A DNA stretch of 64,000 nucleotides, from positions 54,675 through 118,674 of the forward strand of contig DASSMA010000042.1 in assembly GCA_035689115.1 (NCBI GenBank). Reading direction: 5' to 3'. This stretch comes from JAHFUS01 sp035689115. Its GTDB lineage: Bacteria; Actinomycetota; Acidimicrobiia; Acidimicrobiales; GCA-2861595. The notes under the pieces are model-generated. The model did no database searches, was not told where the DNA came from, and saw only the letters and a program-made list of their open reading frames with translations. A program made the position numbers and the translations under genes. Below, piece after piece: positions 1-8,258 of this stretch (positions are counted from its first letter, which is position 1; each line of letters opens with the position of its first letter).

Positions 1-1662
1 GACGCCGGCGCCGGCGGCCACGTGGCGGGCGGCCAGCTCGATGCCCGGGATGTCGGGCATCCGCGGCGGGAGCAGGCTGGCCTGGAGGGTCTGGGCGATA
101 GCCGTGCGCTCCTGGAAGAGCCGGCCGTTCTCGACGGCTACCGCCACCCTGCCGGCGACCTCGACCACCAGGCTCAGGCTGTCGTCGTCGAGCGGGCGCC
201 CCACGTCGTTGACCACGGCGAGCAGGCCGAGGACACGGCGGCGGGCGACCAGCGGCACCACCGCCGCCGGCCCCAGGGCGTCGGCCGGGATGCCGCTGGA
301 AACCCCTCCCTCGGCCAGCTGGCCGGCGAGGCTCGCGAACGTGCGCGCCGCACCGGACCGCACCGCCGCCGCCAGCTCGGGCCCGGCGACCCGGCAGAGC
401 GAGCCGACGGCGTCGACCACCGCCGGTTCGTCGTGGTGGACGGCCACGGGCGCCAGGCCGTGGTCGCCGTCGAGGAACACCGCGCAGCCGTCGGCCAGCG
501 CCGGGACGAGGAGGCGGACGACGTCGCCGAGCACCGGCTCGACGTCGAGCGACGCCCCCAGGGTGTCGGACACCTGGGCCAGCAGGGCGACGCGGGCGCG
601 GGAGCGCTCGCGCTCGTCGAACAGGCGGGCTCGCTCCAGGGCGACCGCACAGCGGGCGGCCAGCTCGGCGAAGAAGGACTCGTCCTGGTCCGTGAGCACG
701 ATGGCGGCGTCGAACCCCACCACCAGGGCACCCAGCGGCTTGTCGCCGAGGGGGATCACCGCCATCGCGTCGCTTCCGATGACCGGCGTCCGTGCAAACG
801 CCGGCCAGCGCTTGCGCAGGTCGGCGGGCGACCGGGTGAACACAGGGCGGCCGGTGCGCACCGCCTCGCTGGCCGGGAGGTCGGCGTCGAGGGGGAAGCG
901 CCGCCAGTGCCGGAGCACCTCGTCGGGGTACCCGACCGAGTAGGCCACCTCGAGCTCGTCCCCGTGGACCAGGCACAGCGAGGCGGTCCGGCCGCCCAGC
1001 ACCTCCTGGGCGGTGGTGAGCACCACGTCGGCCACGTCGTCGGCCGACAGCGCCCGCGACAGCTCCGAGGTCACCCGCCCGAGCCTGGCCAGCCGGGCGA
1101 CCGCCCGCTCCGCCTCCGCCTTCGCCTCCTGGAGGGCCGTCTCGCGGCGGAGGCGGTCGAGGGCGAGCGCCACGTGGCCGCCCAGGATCTCGGCGACGGC
1201 CAGCTCCGCCGCCCCGAACTGGTGGGGCTCGTCGTAATAGAGCATGAACTTCCCCACCACCCGCCGGCCGTGCAGCAGGGGCACGAAGGCGGCGGCGGCG
1301 ATGCCCTCCTCGCGCAGCACGGGGAGGAGGCCGGCCAGGCTCGGGTCCGCCGCCACGTCGGGCACGGTGAGCGAGGTGGCGTCGACGTCGTCGGGGCCCC
1401 ACGGCGTGTGGCCCTCGACGGCGACGCGGTAGCCGTCGGAGATGCCGCGCCAGGCCTTGAAGCGCATCACGCCGCCGGCGTCGAACAGCAGCAGCGACGC
1501 CCGGTCGACGCCCACCGTGGAGACCATCAGGGAGACGGCCTCGTCGTACAGCTCCTCCAGCGACACGGCGCGGTGCAGGGAGACCGTGAGGCGGTGCACC
1601 GCCCGCAGCGGGGCGAGGGCGGCGTCTGGTGCCGTGGCCGGCAGGAGCCCCTCGGTGCTCAA
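1..1662 (-). CDS. Multi-GAF sensor with SpoIIE/PP2C-type phosphatase module (3' part outside window)
   Basis: The visible 554 codons read as tandem GAF-type sensor domains (roughly residues 15-170, 180-335 and 345-505), joined by helical linkers rich in E, R and A. They are followed at about 527-554 by the sequence that normally opens an RsbU-type PP2C/SpoIIE domain (ASLLPP, then PxxPGIELAARH). The catalytic part lies beyond the left edge. Such proteins dephosphorylate anti-anti-sigma factors in response to a bound ligand or redox signal; that role is inferred from the family. The start is a TTG at 1662, chosen because GGGGAGGG sits five bases upstream and no ATG precedes the first GAF domain. 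The frame stays open to base 1. A long frame on the opposite strand is a GC-bias shadow. Confidence 0.85.
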   Translation of the reverse strand, partial: MSTEGLLPATAPDAALAPLRAVHRLTVSLHRAVSLEELYDEAVSLMVSTVGVDRASLLLFDAGGVMRFKAWRGISDGYRVAVEGHTPWGPDDVDATSLTVPDVAADPSLAGLLPVLREEGIAAAAFVPLLHGRRVVGKFMLYYDEPHQFGAAELAVAEILGGHVALALDRLRRETALQEAKAEAERAVARLARLGRVTSELSRALSADDVADVVLTTAQEVLGGRTASLCLVHGDELEVAYSVGYPDEVLRHWRRFPLDADLPASEAVRTGRPVFTRSPADLRKRWPAFARTPVIGSDAMAVIPLGDKPLGALVVGFDAAIVLTDQDESFFAELAARCAVALERARLFDERERSRARVALLAQVSDTLGASLDVEPVLGDVVRLLVPALADGCAVFLDGDHGLAPVAVHHDEPAVVDAVGSLCRVAGPELAAAVRSGAARTFASLAGQLAEGGVSSGIPADALGPAAVVPLVARRRVLGLLAVVNDVGRPLDDDSLSLVVEVAGRVAVAVENGRLFQERTAIAQTLQASLLPPRMPDIPGIELAARHVAAGAGV

Positions 1663-1754
1663 TCTCGCCCTCCCCTGGTGTGCGCCGCCGGGAGCGGCCA
1701 CGGCATTCTCCCGCGCCGGCGACACCTATGTCGAGTTCCGTGGCGGCGCGCAAC

Positions 1755-1777
1755 GGCCCGCTCCGGCGGAGCGGGCC
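1755..1777 (-). terminator. Hairpin, probable terminator of the 1803-2306 gene
   Basis: Perfect 10-bp stem GGCCCGCTCC / GGAGCGGGCC with a 3-nt loop, 26 bases past the stop of the minus-strand membrane protein gene and before the phosphatase gene. There is no clear U tract, so it may only partly terminate. Confidence 0.55.
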
Positions 1778-1802
1778 GCGACCCGTGAAGGGCGAAGTCG
1801 GA

Positions 1803-2306
1803 TCAGGCGCTCAGGATCTCCTCGCGGCTCGGCGCGTGGCTCGGCACGCCGAGGGTGCGGTGGCAGGAGATCACGTAGACCATCGCCACAGCGATCATGA
1901 AGTTCGGCGCCCGCTCGACCCAGTCCCACACCTCGGGATACCAGGTGCTGGCCGACGTGACGCGGGAGAGAGCGGTGAGGAAGCCCCAGGCCGCACCCCA
2001 TCCGAACACCACCATGGCGAACGGCGAATAGGCGAGGCGGTACAGGCGGCCCCGCTCGCGCCAGGCGCCGATGATGAGGACGCCCATGACCAGGGCGACG
2101 ACGATGTCGAAGAGGCCGATGCCCTTCACCCAGTTCTCGCCCGTGCCGGCCGACATGGTGATGCCCACCTTGTCGAGCGTGCCGGTCAGCAGCTTGACGA
2201 ACGTGTCCTTCCCACGGACGGCCCACATGGCGTGGCCGAAGAACGTCAGTGCGGCCCCGAGGCCGAGAATGACGTACAGCACCTTGTGTTCGCGGATCCT
2301 GCTCAT
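1803..2306 (-). CDS. Hypothetical integral membrane protein, 167 aa
   Basis: Starts at ATG 2306 after a purine-rich GGAAGGG. The protein has about four hydrophobic segments: near residues 8-28 (ends in a Trp-containing loop), 66-86, 93-115 and 133-150. The loop at 30-63 carries K, D and G residues and is probably extracytoplasmic. The arrangement is DoxX-like in size and topology, but I cannot place it in a family with certainty. It lies downstream of the DsbB/TlpA-like pair on the same strand with a 117-bp gap, and is followed by a hairpin. It could belong to the thiol-redox block, but nothing in the sequence proves it. Confidence 0.7.
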   Translation of the reverse strand: MSRIREHKVLYVILGLGAALTFFGHAMWAVRGKDTFVKLLTGTLDKVGITMSAGTGENWVKGIGLFDIVVALVMGVLIIGAWRERGRLYRLAYSPFAMVVFGWGAAWGFLTALSRVTSASTWYPEVWDWVERAPNFMIAVAMVYVISCHRTLGVPSHAPSREEILSA

Positions 2307-2423
2307 GATCGTGCCCTTCCTTTGCGTTGGCTAGAAGGCTTGGAGCCCGCTGTCATCTCGGCCGGCGGGCAGGCGCGGCGCAGGGCCCAACGACCCGAAC
2401 CGGTGGGGGCCTTCGGCGTGAAC

Positions 2424-3065
2424 TCAGCCGTGTGCTGCAGCGACCAGGGCGTCGAACTGGCCCCTGTCCAGCTCGCCACTGGCCCGGGCGGCGACCGTGC
2501 CGTCCGGGCGGACGGCGACGAAGTACGGGAAGCCGGTGAGTCCCCAGGCGTCGGCTGCCGTGCCGGACTTGTCGTCGGCGACGGTGGGAACGGTCCAGCC
2601 CTCGCGCTCCAGCCACGACGACGGCGGGTAGTTCGGCGCGTCGGCGTTCACGCCGGTCGACACCGCGTACAAATCGACGCCCTGGCCGGCGCCGGCCGCC
2701 GTCCACTGCACGACCCGAGGGACCTCGGCCCGGCAGTGCGGGCACCAGTGGGCCACGAACATGACGAGCTTGGCCCTGCCGTCGTTCAAGATGCTCACGG
2801 GCTGGCCGTCGGAGGAGGCGCCCGAGATGGCGGGCGCCGGTCGACCCACGGCCGGATCCGGCCTGGCGCCGTCGTCGGGGGCCAGCGCCTGGCCGTCGAC
2901 CGTCACCGGGCGGGTTTCGGACACCCCCTCCGCCGGTCCGCCGTCGCGGCCGCCGCCACCTCCGAGCGCGGCCACGAGGGCGACGACGAGGGCGAGCGCC
3001 ACGAGCACGCCGAAGCCGATCGCCAGCACGGGGAACGGCCGGCGGGTGGTCTGGGGCTTGGTCAT
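2424..3065 (-). CDS. Membrane-anchored TlpA-like thioredoxin
   Basis: A 213-residue protein with an N-terminal membrane anchor (about residues 11-34), a Gly-rich linker and a thioredoxin fold. The active site is WCPHC, a CxxC motif near residue 114, preceded by VMFVAH as usual for TlpA/ResA-type proteins, and a Pro (GFPYF) sits where the cis-Pro is expected. It probably works outside the membrane, reducing or isomerising disulfides. The ATG at 3065 overlaps the TGA of the upstream DsbB gene (ATGA), so the two are translationally coupled and likely form a redox pair. The Trx domain could instead act as the DsbA-like oxidant partner of DsbB. Confidence 0.88.
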   Translation of the reverse strand: MTKPQTTRRPFPVLAIGFGVLVALALVVALVAALGGGGGRDGGPAEGVSETRPVTVDGQALAPDDGARPDPAVGRPAPAISGASSDGQPVSILNDGRAKLVMFVAHWCPHCRAEVPRVVQWTAAGAGQGVDLYAVSTGVNADAPNYPPSSWLEREGWTVPTVADDKSGTAADAWGLTGFPYFVAVRPDGTVAARASGELDRGQFDALVAAAHG

Positions 3066-3658
3066 CGGACCTCCTCGAGGACGGTGTCGGGCTCCTCCTC
3101 GTACCGTGCGGCCCGGCGCTCGCCGGCGCCGGCGACGAGCAGCAGGACCGTGATGAGGGCGAACGCCGACCAGGCCATGGACGGGATGGTGAGGTACCCG
3201 AACCGCCGGACCCAGATCAGGGTGCACGGGTTGGCGGCCTCGCACACGCTCGTCTCGAGCGAGGGGAAGTGCTCGAGCAGCACGTGGTAGGTGGAGATCA
3301 GGCCGCCGACGACGGTCAGCGGCAGGGCGTAGTACCGGACCTTGGGGTCGCGGCGCCACACCGCCACGGCGAGGATCGGCACCAGCGGGTACATGGCGAT
3401 GCGCTGGTACCAGCACAGCCGGCACGGGAGGAAGTGCGACACCTCGGAGAAGTACAGGCTGCCGGCGGTGGCGATGAGGGCGACGCACAACGCCAGCTGG
3501 ACGGCCACCGGGGAGAAGCCGTCGACGAGCACCCCGCGTGCGGCCACCACTCGCGGGTTGCGGCGGAAGCAGGCCCACACGACGAGGGCGACCAGCACCG
3601 CCCCCTCGGCGATGACTGCCAGCATGGCGAGGAAGAGCGTGACGTTCTCGGTCCCCAC
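3062..3658 (-). CDS. dsbB: Disulfide bond formation protein B (DsbB/BdbC type)
   Basis: A 198-residue four-helix quinone-dependent oxidase that regenerates an extracytoplasmic thiol oxidant. The two cysteine pairs typical of the family are visible: CRLC just after the second helix (about residue 79) and a second pair in the loop between helices three and four (CEAANPC, about 138-144). Helices lie near residues 8-28, 53-70, 86-100 and 158-180. The start is GTG 3658; no earlier start fits. The stop overlaps the start of the TlpA-like gene by four bases. The gene follows the sulfur-carrier cluster on the same strand after about 75 bp, so a longer transcript is possible. Confidence 0.9.
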   Translation of the reverse strand: MGTENVTLFLAMLAVIAEGAVLVALVVWACFRRNPRVVAARGVLVDGFSPVAVQLALCVALIATAGSLYFSEVSHFLPCRLCWYQRIAMYPLVPILAVAVWRRDPKVRYYALPLTVVGGLISTYHVLLEHFPSLETSVCEAANPCTLIWVRRFGYLTIPSMAWSAFALITVLLLVAGAGERRAARYEEEPDTVLEEVR

Positions 3659-3733
3659 GACCCCAAGTCAACGACCGGGGGGCCGGGGCTCCCAGGGCCG
3701 AACTACCCGCCCTCGGGGAAAGAGGTCACCTCG

Positions 3734-4102
3734 TCACGAGGCTTTGGCCTCCGGCAGGGGCACGGCGGCGGAGAACTCCTTGAATGCGGCCCACGCCAGC
3801 GGCCCGTAGGTCGACGCGGTGCCCCCGTCCATGAGCAGCGCCACGCCGAGCATCTCGGCCACCTCCTGCTCGGTGGCGCCGAGATGGGCGGCCGCCCTGG
3901 CGTGGTAGCCGATGCAGCCCTCGCACTCCTTCACGACGGCGACCAGCAGGGCCATCAGCTCCTTCACCTTGGCCGGCAGCACCCCGTCGGCCACCGCCGA
4001 CCTGTGCAGCTGGGCGAAGCCGGCCCACGTCTCGGGAATGGCCCTGCTCAGCGACCGGGTCGGCTCCTTCAGGTCGTCGAGCACCTCGTGGAAGTGTCCC
4101 AT
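3734..4102 (-). CDS. Carboxymuconolactone decarboxylase / AhpD-like protein
   Basis: A 122-residue all-helical protein with the AhpD signature ECxxCxxxH (ECEGCIGYH), the redox-active cysteine pair and histidine of alkylhydroperoxidase D-like proteins. I prefer ATG 4102, which has GTGAGG seven bases upstream. A GTG at 4114 overlapping the previous stop would add four residues. It is the last gene of the SQR-TusE-DsrE set. In this context it may reduce peroxides or help relay electrons or persulfide sulfur, which is inference. Size and motif fit the family well. Confidence 0.85.
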   Translation of the reverse strand: MGHFHEVLDDLKEPTRSLSRAIPETWAGFAQLHRSAVADGVLPAKVKELMALLVAVVKECEGCIGYHARAAAHLGATEQEVAEMLGVALLMDGGTASTYGPLAWAAFKEFSAAVPLPEAKAS

Positions 4103-4110
4103 GGCATGCC

Positions 4111-4578
4111 TCACGTGAAGATGATCTGGCCGCCGGCGGCCAGCGCGTAGAACTCGCCGACGGTGATGATGTCCTGGACCTGGGGGATGAAGTCGTTCTT
4201 CTCGAGACCGAACAGGTCGACCGACGCCTTGCAGGCGTAGAGGCCGGCGCCGGTGTCGGCGATCATCTCCACGAACTCGGGGATCGAAGGGATGTCGAGG
4301 CCCTCCATCTTCTTGTTCATGTAGTGCGTCATCACCGAGGAGACACCGGGCAGGCCGCCGACCAGGGTGGCGAAGTGCAGCCCCGGGTTGCCGACCGTGG
4401 CGAGCTTGATGTGCTCGTGGCGCTCCTTGTGGATGGCGTCCAGGCCGAAGAAGGTGAAGAACAGGTTCGCCGCCATCCCCTCCGCCCGCGCCCCGTTGGC
4501 CATGATGAGACCGGGGTACACGCCTTCCAGCGAGCCCCTGGAGATGATGATCGAGACCTTCTCGATGGCGTCGGACAC
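4111..4578 (-). CDS. DsrE/DsrF-like sulfur carrier (DsrE2 type)
   Basis: A 155-residue protein of the DsrE/DsrF/DrsH-like family. It opens with a KVSIIISRGSLEGVYPG strand-turn, has a hydrophobic middle (NLFFTFFGL) and ends with the conserved cysteine segment YACKASVDLFGL, whose Cys would carry a persulfide. Members pass sulfane sulfur between SQR, rhodaneses and TusE/DsrC proteins. Start GTG 4578 has AGAGGAG six bases upstream. Eleven bases separate it from the TusE-like gene. The neighbourhood argues for sulfide detoxification or persulfide trafficking rather than full dissimilatory sulfur oxidation, since no dsrAB is present here. Confidence 0.85.
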   Translation of the reverse strand: MSDAIEKVSIIISRGSLEGVYPGLIMANGARAEGMAANLFFTFFGLDAIHKERHEHIKLATVGNPGLHFATLVGGLPGVSSVMTHYMNKKMEGLDIPSIPEFVEMIADTGAGLYACKASVDLFGLEKNDFIPQVQDIITVGEFYALAAGGQIIFT

Positions 4579-4589
4579 TGCAACTCCTC

Positions 4590-4907
4590 TCAAATGCACC
4601 CGCGCGGCTTGGGGATGCCGGCGATGCGGGCGGCCACCTTCGCCGGGCCCTTGGGGAACAGCTGGTAGAGCTCCTTCACGCTGACGCCGGAGGTCTTGCC
4701 GAGCACTCGCACGGTCGGACCGGTGCCCTTGGCGAGGTACTCGGAGCGCATGAAGCGGATGACCGTCCAGTGGGCGTCGGTCAGGGGGTCGATGCCCTCC
4801 CGGCGGGCCAGTTCCGGCACCATCGCCTCCGTCCACTGCTCCGGGTGGGCGAAGAAGCCCTCGCCGTCGAGCTCCACGTCGGTGGTCGCGATCGTGAGGA
4901 TCGACAT
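4590..4907 (-). CDS. TusE/DsrC-like sulfur relay protein
   Basis: A 105-residue protein of the TusE/DsrC/DsvC family. The conserved middle (DGEGF, EQWTE, LTDAHWTVIRFMR) and the C-terminal arm GIPKPRGCI are clear. The penultimate cysteine, the sulfur-carrying CysA, is present. The second cysteine found about ten residues earlier in true DsrC proteins is absent (an Ala/Arg stretch), so this is the single-cysteine TusE-like form. ATG 4907 lies four bases after the stop of the SQR-like gene, strongly suggesting one transcript. Likely role: accepting persulfide made by SQR or DsrE. Confidence 0.88.
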   Translation of the reverse strand: MSILTIATTDVELDGEGFFAHPEQWTEAMVPELARREGIDPLTDAHWTVIRFMRSEYLAKGTGPTVRVLGKTSGVSVKELYQLFPKGPAKVAARIAGIPKPRGCI

Positions 4908-4911
4908 CGTG

Positions 4912-6165
4912 TCACTCCCTTCCGCCGCCGGCGGCGGCGTTCTTGCCTGCGGTCGGCATGGCCGACCCGATCCCCGGGATCTCCCGCCCGGCCAGCAGGT
5001 TGTGCCAGTAGAACCACTGGAAGGCGCGCTTGCCGAGGTGGTTCAGCCGCGACTCCTTCAGCAGCGGCAGGCCGAGCGACGCCGGGAAGTGGCCGGGCAG
5101 CGGCTCGGTGTCGTAGTTGAAGTCGATGAGCAGCGCCTTGTTGAAACCTGTCTCGATGAAGCAGTTGGCGTGGCCGTCGAAGCGGGCCTCCAGCGGCTCG
5201 CCGGCGAGGAAGCGCCGGACGTTGCCGATCAGGGTCTCGCCCTCGAAGTGCGTCACCGAGCCGGCCTTGGAGGCGGGCACGTTGGCGGCGTCGCCGATCA
5301 CGAAGATCTCGGGGGCCGCCTTCGACTGGAGCGTGTGCTCGTCGGTGGGCACGAAGTGCAGCTCGTCGCCGAGCCCGGGCGAGCGGCCGACGTAGGGGGC
5401 GCCGCCGTGCACTGGCACGACGACCGCAAGGTCGAAGTCGAGCTGCCGGCCGTCGTAGGAGGTGATGCGCCCGGCCGCCCCGTCGACCTCGCCGGCATTG
5501 AACTCGGTCACCAACTCGACGTGCTTGTCGGCCAGCATGCCGCCCAGGTGGCCGGCGGCCACGGGCTTGGTGAAGGCGGCGTCGAGCGGCGTGGCGTACA
5601 CGAGCTCGACCCGGTCCCGGATCCCCCGCTGCGCGAAGTACCAGTCGGCGAGGAAGCAGAACTCCAGCGGGGCCACCGGGCACTTGATGGGCATGTCGAC
5701 GATGTCGACCACGATCCGGCCGCCGTCGAAGGTGGCCAGGGCGGCGCCCAGCGCCGCCGCGCCCTCGGGGGTGTAGAAGGTGAACACCTTGTCCATCCAC
5801 CCCGGGCCGGTGAGGCCCTCGGTCTCCTCCGGCACCAGGACGGCGCCGGTGGCCACGACGAGGACGTCGTAGTCCAGAGCCGCGCCGTCGACCAGGTGCA
5901 CCTGCCGGGACCCGATGTCCACCCGCTCGATCGCCGATTGGCGGAACGCGACCCCGTCGTGCAACTGGCGGTGCCGCGGCCGCACGATGTCGGCCGTCTG
6001 GGTCATTCCGAACGGGACGAACAGCAGGCCCGGCTGGTACACGTGGCGGTCGTCCTGGTCGACGACCGTGATCGCCACCTCGCGCTCCGGGAACAGCTTG
6101 CGGAGGCGGTTGGCGGCGAGGGTCCCGCCGGTGCCCGCACCGAGGATGACGATGCGCGTGCTCAC
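4912..6165 (-). CDS. Sulfide:quinone oxidoreductase-like FAD protein
   Basis: A 417-residue flavoprotein. The N-terminal dinucleotide motif GAGTGG is at residues 8-13 and the second FAD-binding motif FVIGDAA is near residue 293. Three cysteines fit the SQR pattern: KCPVAP near residue 179, a second Cys in EFCFLADW about ten residues later, and CFIETG near residue 337. SQR oxidises sulfide to a persulfide or polysulfide and gives electrons to the quinone pool at the membrane. GTG 6165 is chosen because the FAD motif follows at once; a GGAGGAG lies 13 bases upstream inside a CCTCC-GGAGG palindrome. It leads the operon with the TusE-, DsrE- and AhpD-like genes. Confidence 0.87.
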   Translation of the reverse strand: MSTRIVILGAGTGGTLAANRLRKLFPEREVAITVVDQDDRHVYQPGLLFVPFGMTQTADIVRPRHRQLHDGVAFRQSAIERVDIGSRQVHLVDGAALDYDVLVVATGAVLVPEETEGLTGPGWMDKVFTFYTPEGAAALGAALATFDGGRIVVDIVDMPIKCPVAPLEFCFLADWYFAQRGIRDRVELVYATPLDAAFTKPVAAGHLGGMLADKHVELVTEFNAGEVDGAAGRITSYDGRQLDFDLAVVVPVHGGAPYVGRSPGLGDELHFVPTDEHTLQSKAAPEIFVIGDAANVPASKAGSVTHFEGETLIGNVRRFLAGEPLEARFDGHANCFIETGFNKALLIDFNYDTEPLPGHFPASLGLPLLKESRLNHLGKRAFQWFYWHNLLAGREIPGIGSAMPTAGKNAAAGGGRE

Positions 6166-6310
6166 CGCGCCAGGGAATCTCCTCCAGGAGGGTGCACACA
6201 GGGACGAAGGTCCCGTTTCCGCGCTTCGACCGTCACACCTCCTGTCGGCCCCTGCTCCGGCCAGGAAATTCACCCCACCCCTCGCCGGCGCCTCGGCCAT
6301 CATTCGGAGC

Positions 6311-6961
6311 GTGAGCCAACCGGCCGTCCTCGCCGTCCTGGCCGCCATCTGGGCGGCCGTGCTGGTGCCTGTCGTCCGACGCCGGCGGCCCGTCGTCCTG
6401 CCGCCGGTCGACCCCGGCGGGATCCTCGAGATCCCCCGCCGCTACCCCCGGGCCGTCGTCCTGCCGGGCCTGGTCCTCACGGTGGGCGGCGCGCTCGTCG
6501 GTGCGGTGCTGGCCGACGGGGTGCTGACCCGGCTGGAGCTGGCCGGGGCCGGCGTCTTCCTCGCGCTGGCTGCGCTGCCGTCCGTCCCGGCCATCGTGGC
6601 CGGAACGCCGTACCTGCGCATCGACCCCTCCGGCGTCGAGGTCGCCCTGTCCGGCCGGTTGGCCTGGCACCAGGTCGACGGCGTGGTCGCCTACCGGCTC
6701 GGCGCCCGGTTCCGATGGGCGCTGGTCAGCGCCCACCGGTCGGTGCCGCGGCCGCCGGGCATCCACCGCCTCTTCCGCTCGCTCGACGCGGCCTGCGTCG
6801 GCCATCCCGTGTGGTCGGGGCTGCCGGTGGCCGGGGCCCGGCCCGAGCTGGTGGCCCAGGTCCTCGCCACCCTCGAGGCGCACGGTGTGCCGGTTCTCGA
6901 GCCGAGGCCGGGCGGCCTCCGCCGCTGCGCCCGGCTGGTGCTCGGGTTCTTGACTCCGTAG
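6311..6961 (+). CDS. Membrane protein with probable bacterial PH-like domain
   Basis: A 216-residue protein with three hydrophobic helices (about residues 5-22, 48-68 and 78-98). A cytoplasmic-looking domain (about 105-200) begins with a YLRIDPSGVEV strand pattern and continues WHQVDGVVAYRLG, as in PH-like domains of small bacterial membrane proteins. I cannot name a function. The start at GTG 6311 is uncertain because its GGAG is too close. The gene diverges from the SQR operon across about 145 bp that also contains a GGGACGAAGGTCCC palindrome at 6201-6214. Confidence 0.65.
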   Translation: MSQPAVLAVLAAIWAAVLVPVVRRRRPVVLPPVDPGGILEIPRRYPRAVVLPGLVLTVGGALVGAVLADGVLTRLELAGAGVFLALAALPSVPAIVAGTPYLRIDPSGVEVALSGRLAWHQVDGVVAYRLGARFRWALVSAHRSVPRPPGIHRLFRSLDAACVGHPVWSGLPVAGARPELVAQVLATLEAHGVPVLEPRPGGLRRCARLVLGFLTP

Positions 6962-6968
6962 GACCGGG

Positions 6969-7658
6969 TCAGCCGGCGGACGCCCGCTCGCGGAGCAGGA
7001 GCCGGCAGCCGGCCACCACGGGGTCCCGGCGCACGAGGGCCACGACCTCGACGGGCTGGTCGCACGGGAGGTTGTCGGCGATGCCCTCGGCCAGGCCCCG
7101 GTGGAGCTCGCACACGACGTCGGGGGCGACGGCGGCCAGCGACGCGTAGGGGCAGCGGGTGAGCACCAGTTCGGGTGCAGCCGGCGAGCCGGCCTGGAGC
7201 GGCGCGAAGCCGTGGGCCGCCACCAGGTCGGTGAGCACGTCGAACGCCGCCCGGCCGGCGGACGCCGACTGGCCGGCGGGCGAACCGGTGATGGCCCGGC
7301 CCGCGTCGCGCCCCACCAGGCGGGGCTCGTCGCGGGTGCGGACGGCGTCCAGCAGCAGGGCGGCCAGCCGCTCGAAGTGGTTCTCGCTCCCCCACACGCC
7401 GAGCACGCCGGGCGCCCGGCGGTAGATCGAGCGGGGCCGGCCCCGGGCCACCACCGGGTCCCGCTCCTCCAGCACCAGGCCGGCGCCGATCAGCAGGGCC
7501 AGGTGCTGGCGGACGGCGCTGTGGTGGAGGCCGAGCGTGGTGGCCAACTCGCGCACGCCGGGCGGCTCGGGCGCCTGGTCGATCAGGCGGAAGAGGGCGT
7601 GGCGGGTGGGCTGGCCGAGTGCGCGCGCCTGACGCTGGAGCCTCTCGCCCTCGTCCAC
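6969..7658 (-). CDS. ArsR-like winged-helix regulator with cysteine-containing C-terminal domain
   Basis: A 229-residue regulator. Residues 10-85 form a winged helix (LGQPTRHALFRLI, then VRELATTLGLHHSAVRQHLALL, then the wing GRPRSIYR). The C-terminal part carries CPYASLAAVAPDVVCELH and further cysteines near residues 191 and 218. This layout is seen in SufR-like and related regulators, where the cysteines can hold an iron-sulfur cluster; binding here is inferred. It ends eight bases from the convergent PH-like gene and lies 18 bases downstream of the PLDc_N gene, so those two may share a transcript. Confidence 0.8.
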   Translation of the reverse strand: MDEGERLQRQARALGQPTRHALFRLIDQAPEPPGVRELATTLGLHHSAVRQHLALLIGAGLVLEERDPVVARGRPRSIYRRAPGVLGVWGSENHFERLAALLLDAVRTRDEPRLVGRDAGRAITGSPAGQSASAGRAAFDVLTDLVAAHGFAPLQAGSPAAPELVLTRCPYASLAAVAPDVVCELHRGLAEGIADNLPCDQPVEVVALVRRDPVVAGCRLLLRERASAG

Positions 7659-7676
7659 GGCGTCAGTATGCCGTGG

Positions 7677-8084
7677 TCAGCCCTCCAGCCGCCGCCGAAA
7701 CTCCTCCTCGCGCTCGCGCAGCTCCTTCTCGCGGCGGCGCAGCTGTTCCTCGCGGACCCGGAGGCGGGCCAGTTCCTCGCGCTCGCTCACCACGTCGCTC
7801 ACGCCCTCGGTGGGCCGGAGCAGGTGTTCCGGTTCGGCGTCGACGCCGCGCGGGGCGGCGCGGTAGACGCTGGAACCCGGCTCCCAGGTGGTGTTGCGGG
7901 GCCGGCCCATGATGAGCCAGGCGAGGGCGCCGGCGTCGGGCAGGAAGAGCACGAGCAGGAGCCAGACCATCTTGGGGAGGTTCCGGCACAGCGACTCGTC
8001 GGTGCCGATGACGTCGAACAGGCAGTAGAGCCACAGGCCCAGCAGGGCCACGAAGAAGATGCCCCCAGCGTCGAACAACAGCAC
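7677..8084 (-). CDS. PLDc_N-type small membrane protein with charged coiled-coil tail
   Basis: A 135-residue protein. The first 60 residues have the two-helix PLDc_N layout (FVALLGLWLYCLFDVIGTD, then LPKMVWLLLVLFLPDAGALAWLIMGRPR), the N-terminal anchor found in cardiolipin-synthase-like proteins and in many stand-alone actinobacterial proteins. Residues 95-135 are a strongly charged coiled coil (EEQLRRREKELREREEEF). The start is GTG 8084 with GGAGG six bases upstream. It is divergent from the HdeD operon. Its partner at 20375 has the same anchor with a SHOCT tail. Function unknown. Confidence 0.82.
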   Translation of the reverse strand: MLLFDAGGIFFVALLGLWLYCLFDVIGTDESLCRNLPKMVWLLLVLFLPDAGALAWLIMGRPRNTTWEPGSSVYRAAPRGVDAEPEHLLRPTEGVSDVVSEREELARLRVREEQLRRREKELREREEEFRRRLEG

Positions 8085-8170
8085 CCTGCGCCTCCCCCGT
8101 GCACGCCGATGTGGGGCGAATGGTACGCCACCGGCCGAACCGGCGCACGGGATTTCCGCTGCGGCGAGGC

Positions 8171-8220
8171 GGGATCATCCTCACGGGATGATCCCTGCCG
8201 CCACCCCCCGGTCGCATAGT
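8171..8220 (+). promoter_or_regulatory. Palindrome-type promoter P1 for the HdeD operon
   Basis: Perfect 10-bp inverted repeat GGGATCATCC-N5-GGATGATCCC at 8171-8195. Its 17-bp core TCATCC-TCACG-GGATGA lies at 8175-8191. After 23 nt comes CATAGT (8215-8220), a -10-like hexamer, with the HdeD start 39 nt on. This is one of eight such sites in the window; no -35 element is apparent. Confidence 0.7.
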
Positions 8221-8258
8221 TGCTGGCAGGCGCAACGCGAGCGTTCCGGAGGTGCACC

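Noticed and set aside
22..1788. Long plus-strand frame opposite the GAF phosphatase
   Set aside because: Composition is His/Arg/Gly-heavy shadow coding; the minus frame shows clear GAF and SpoIIE sequence and a good start.
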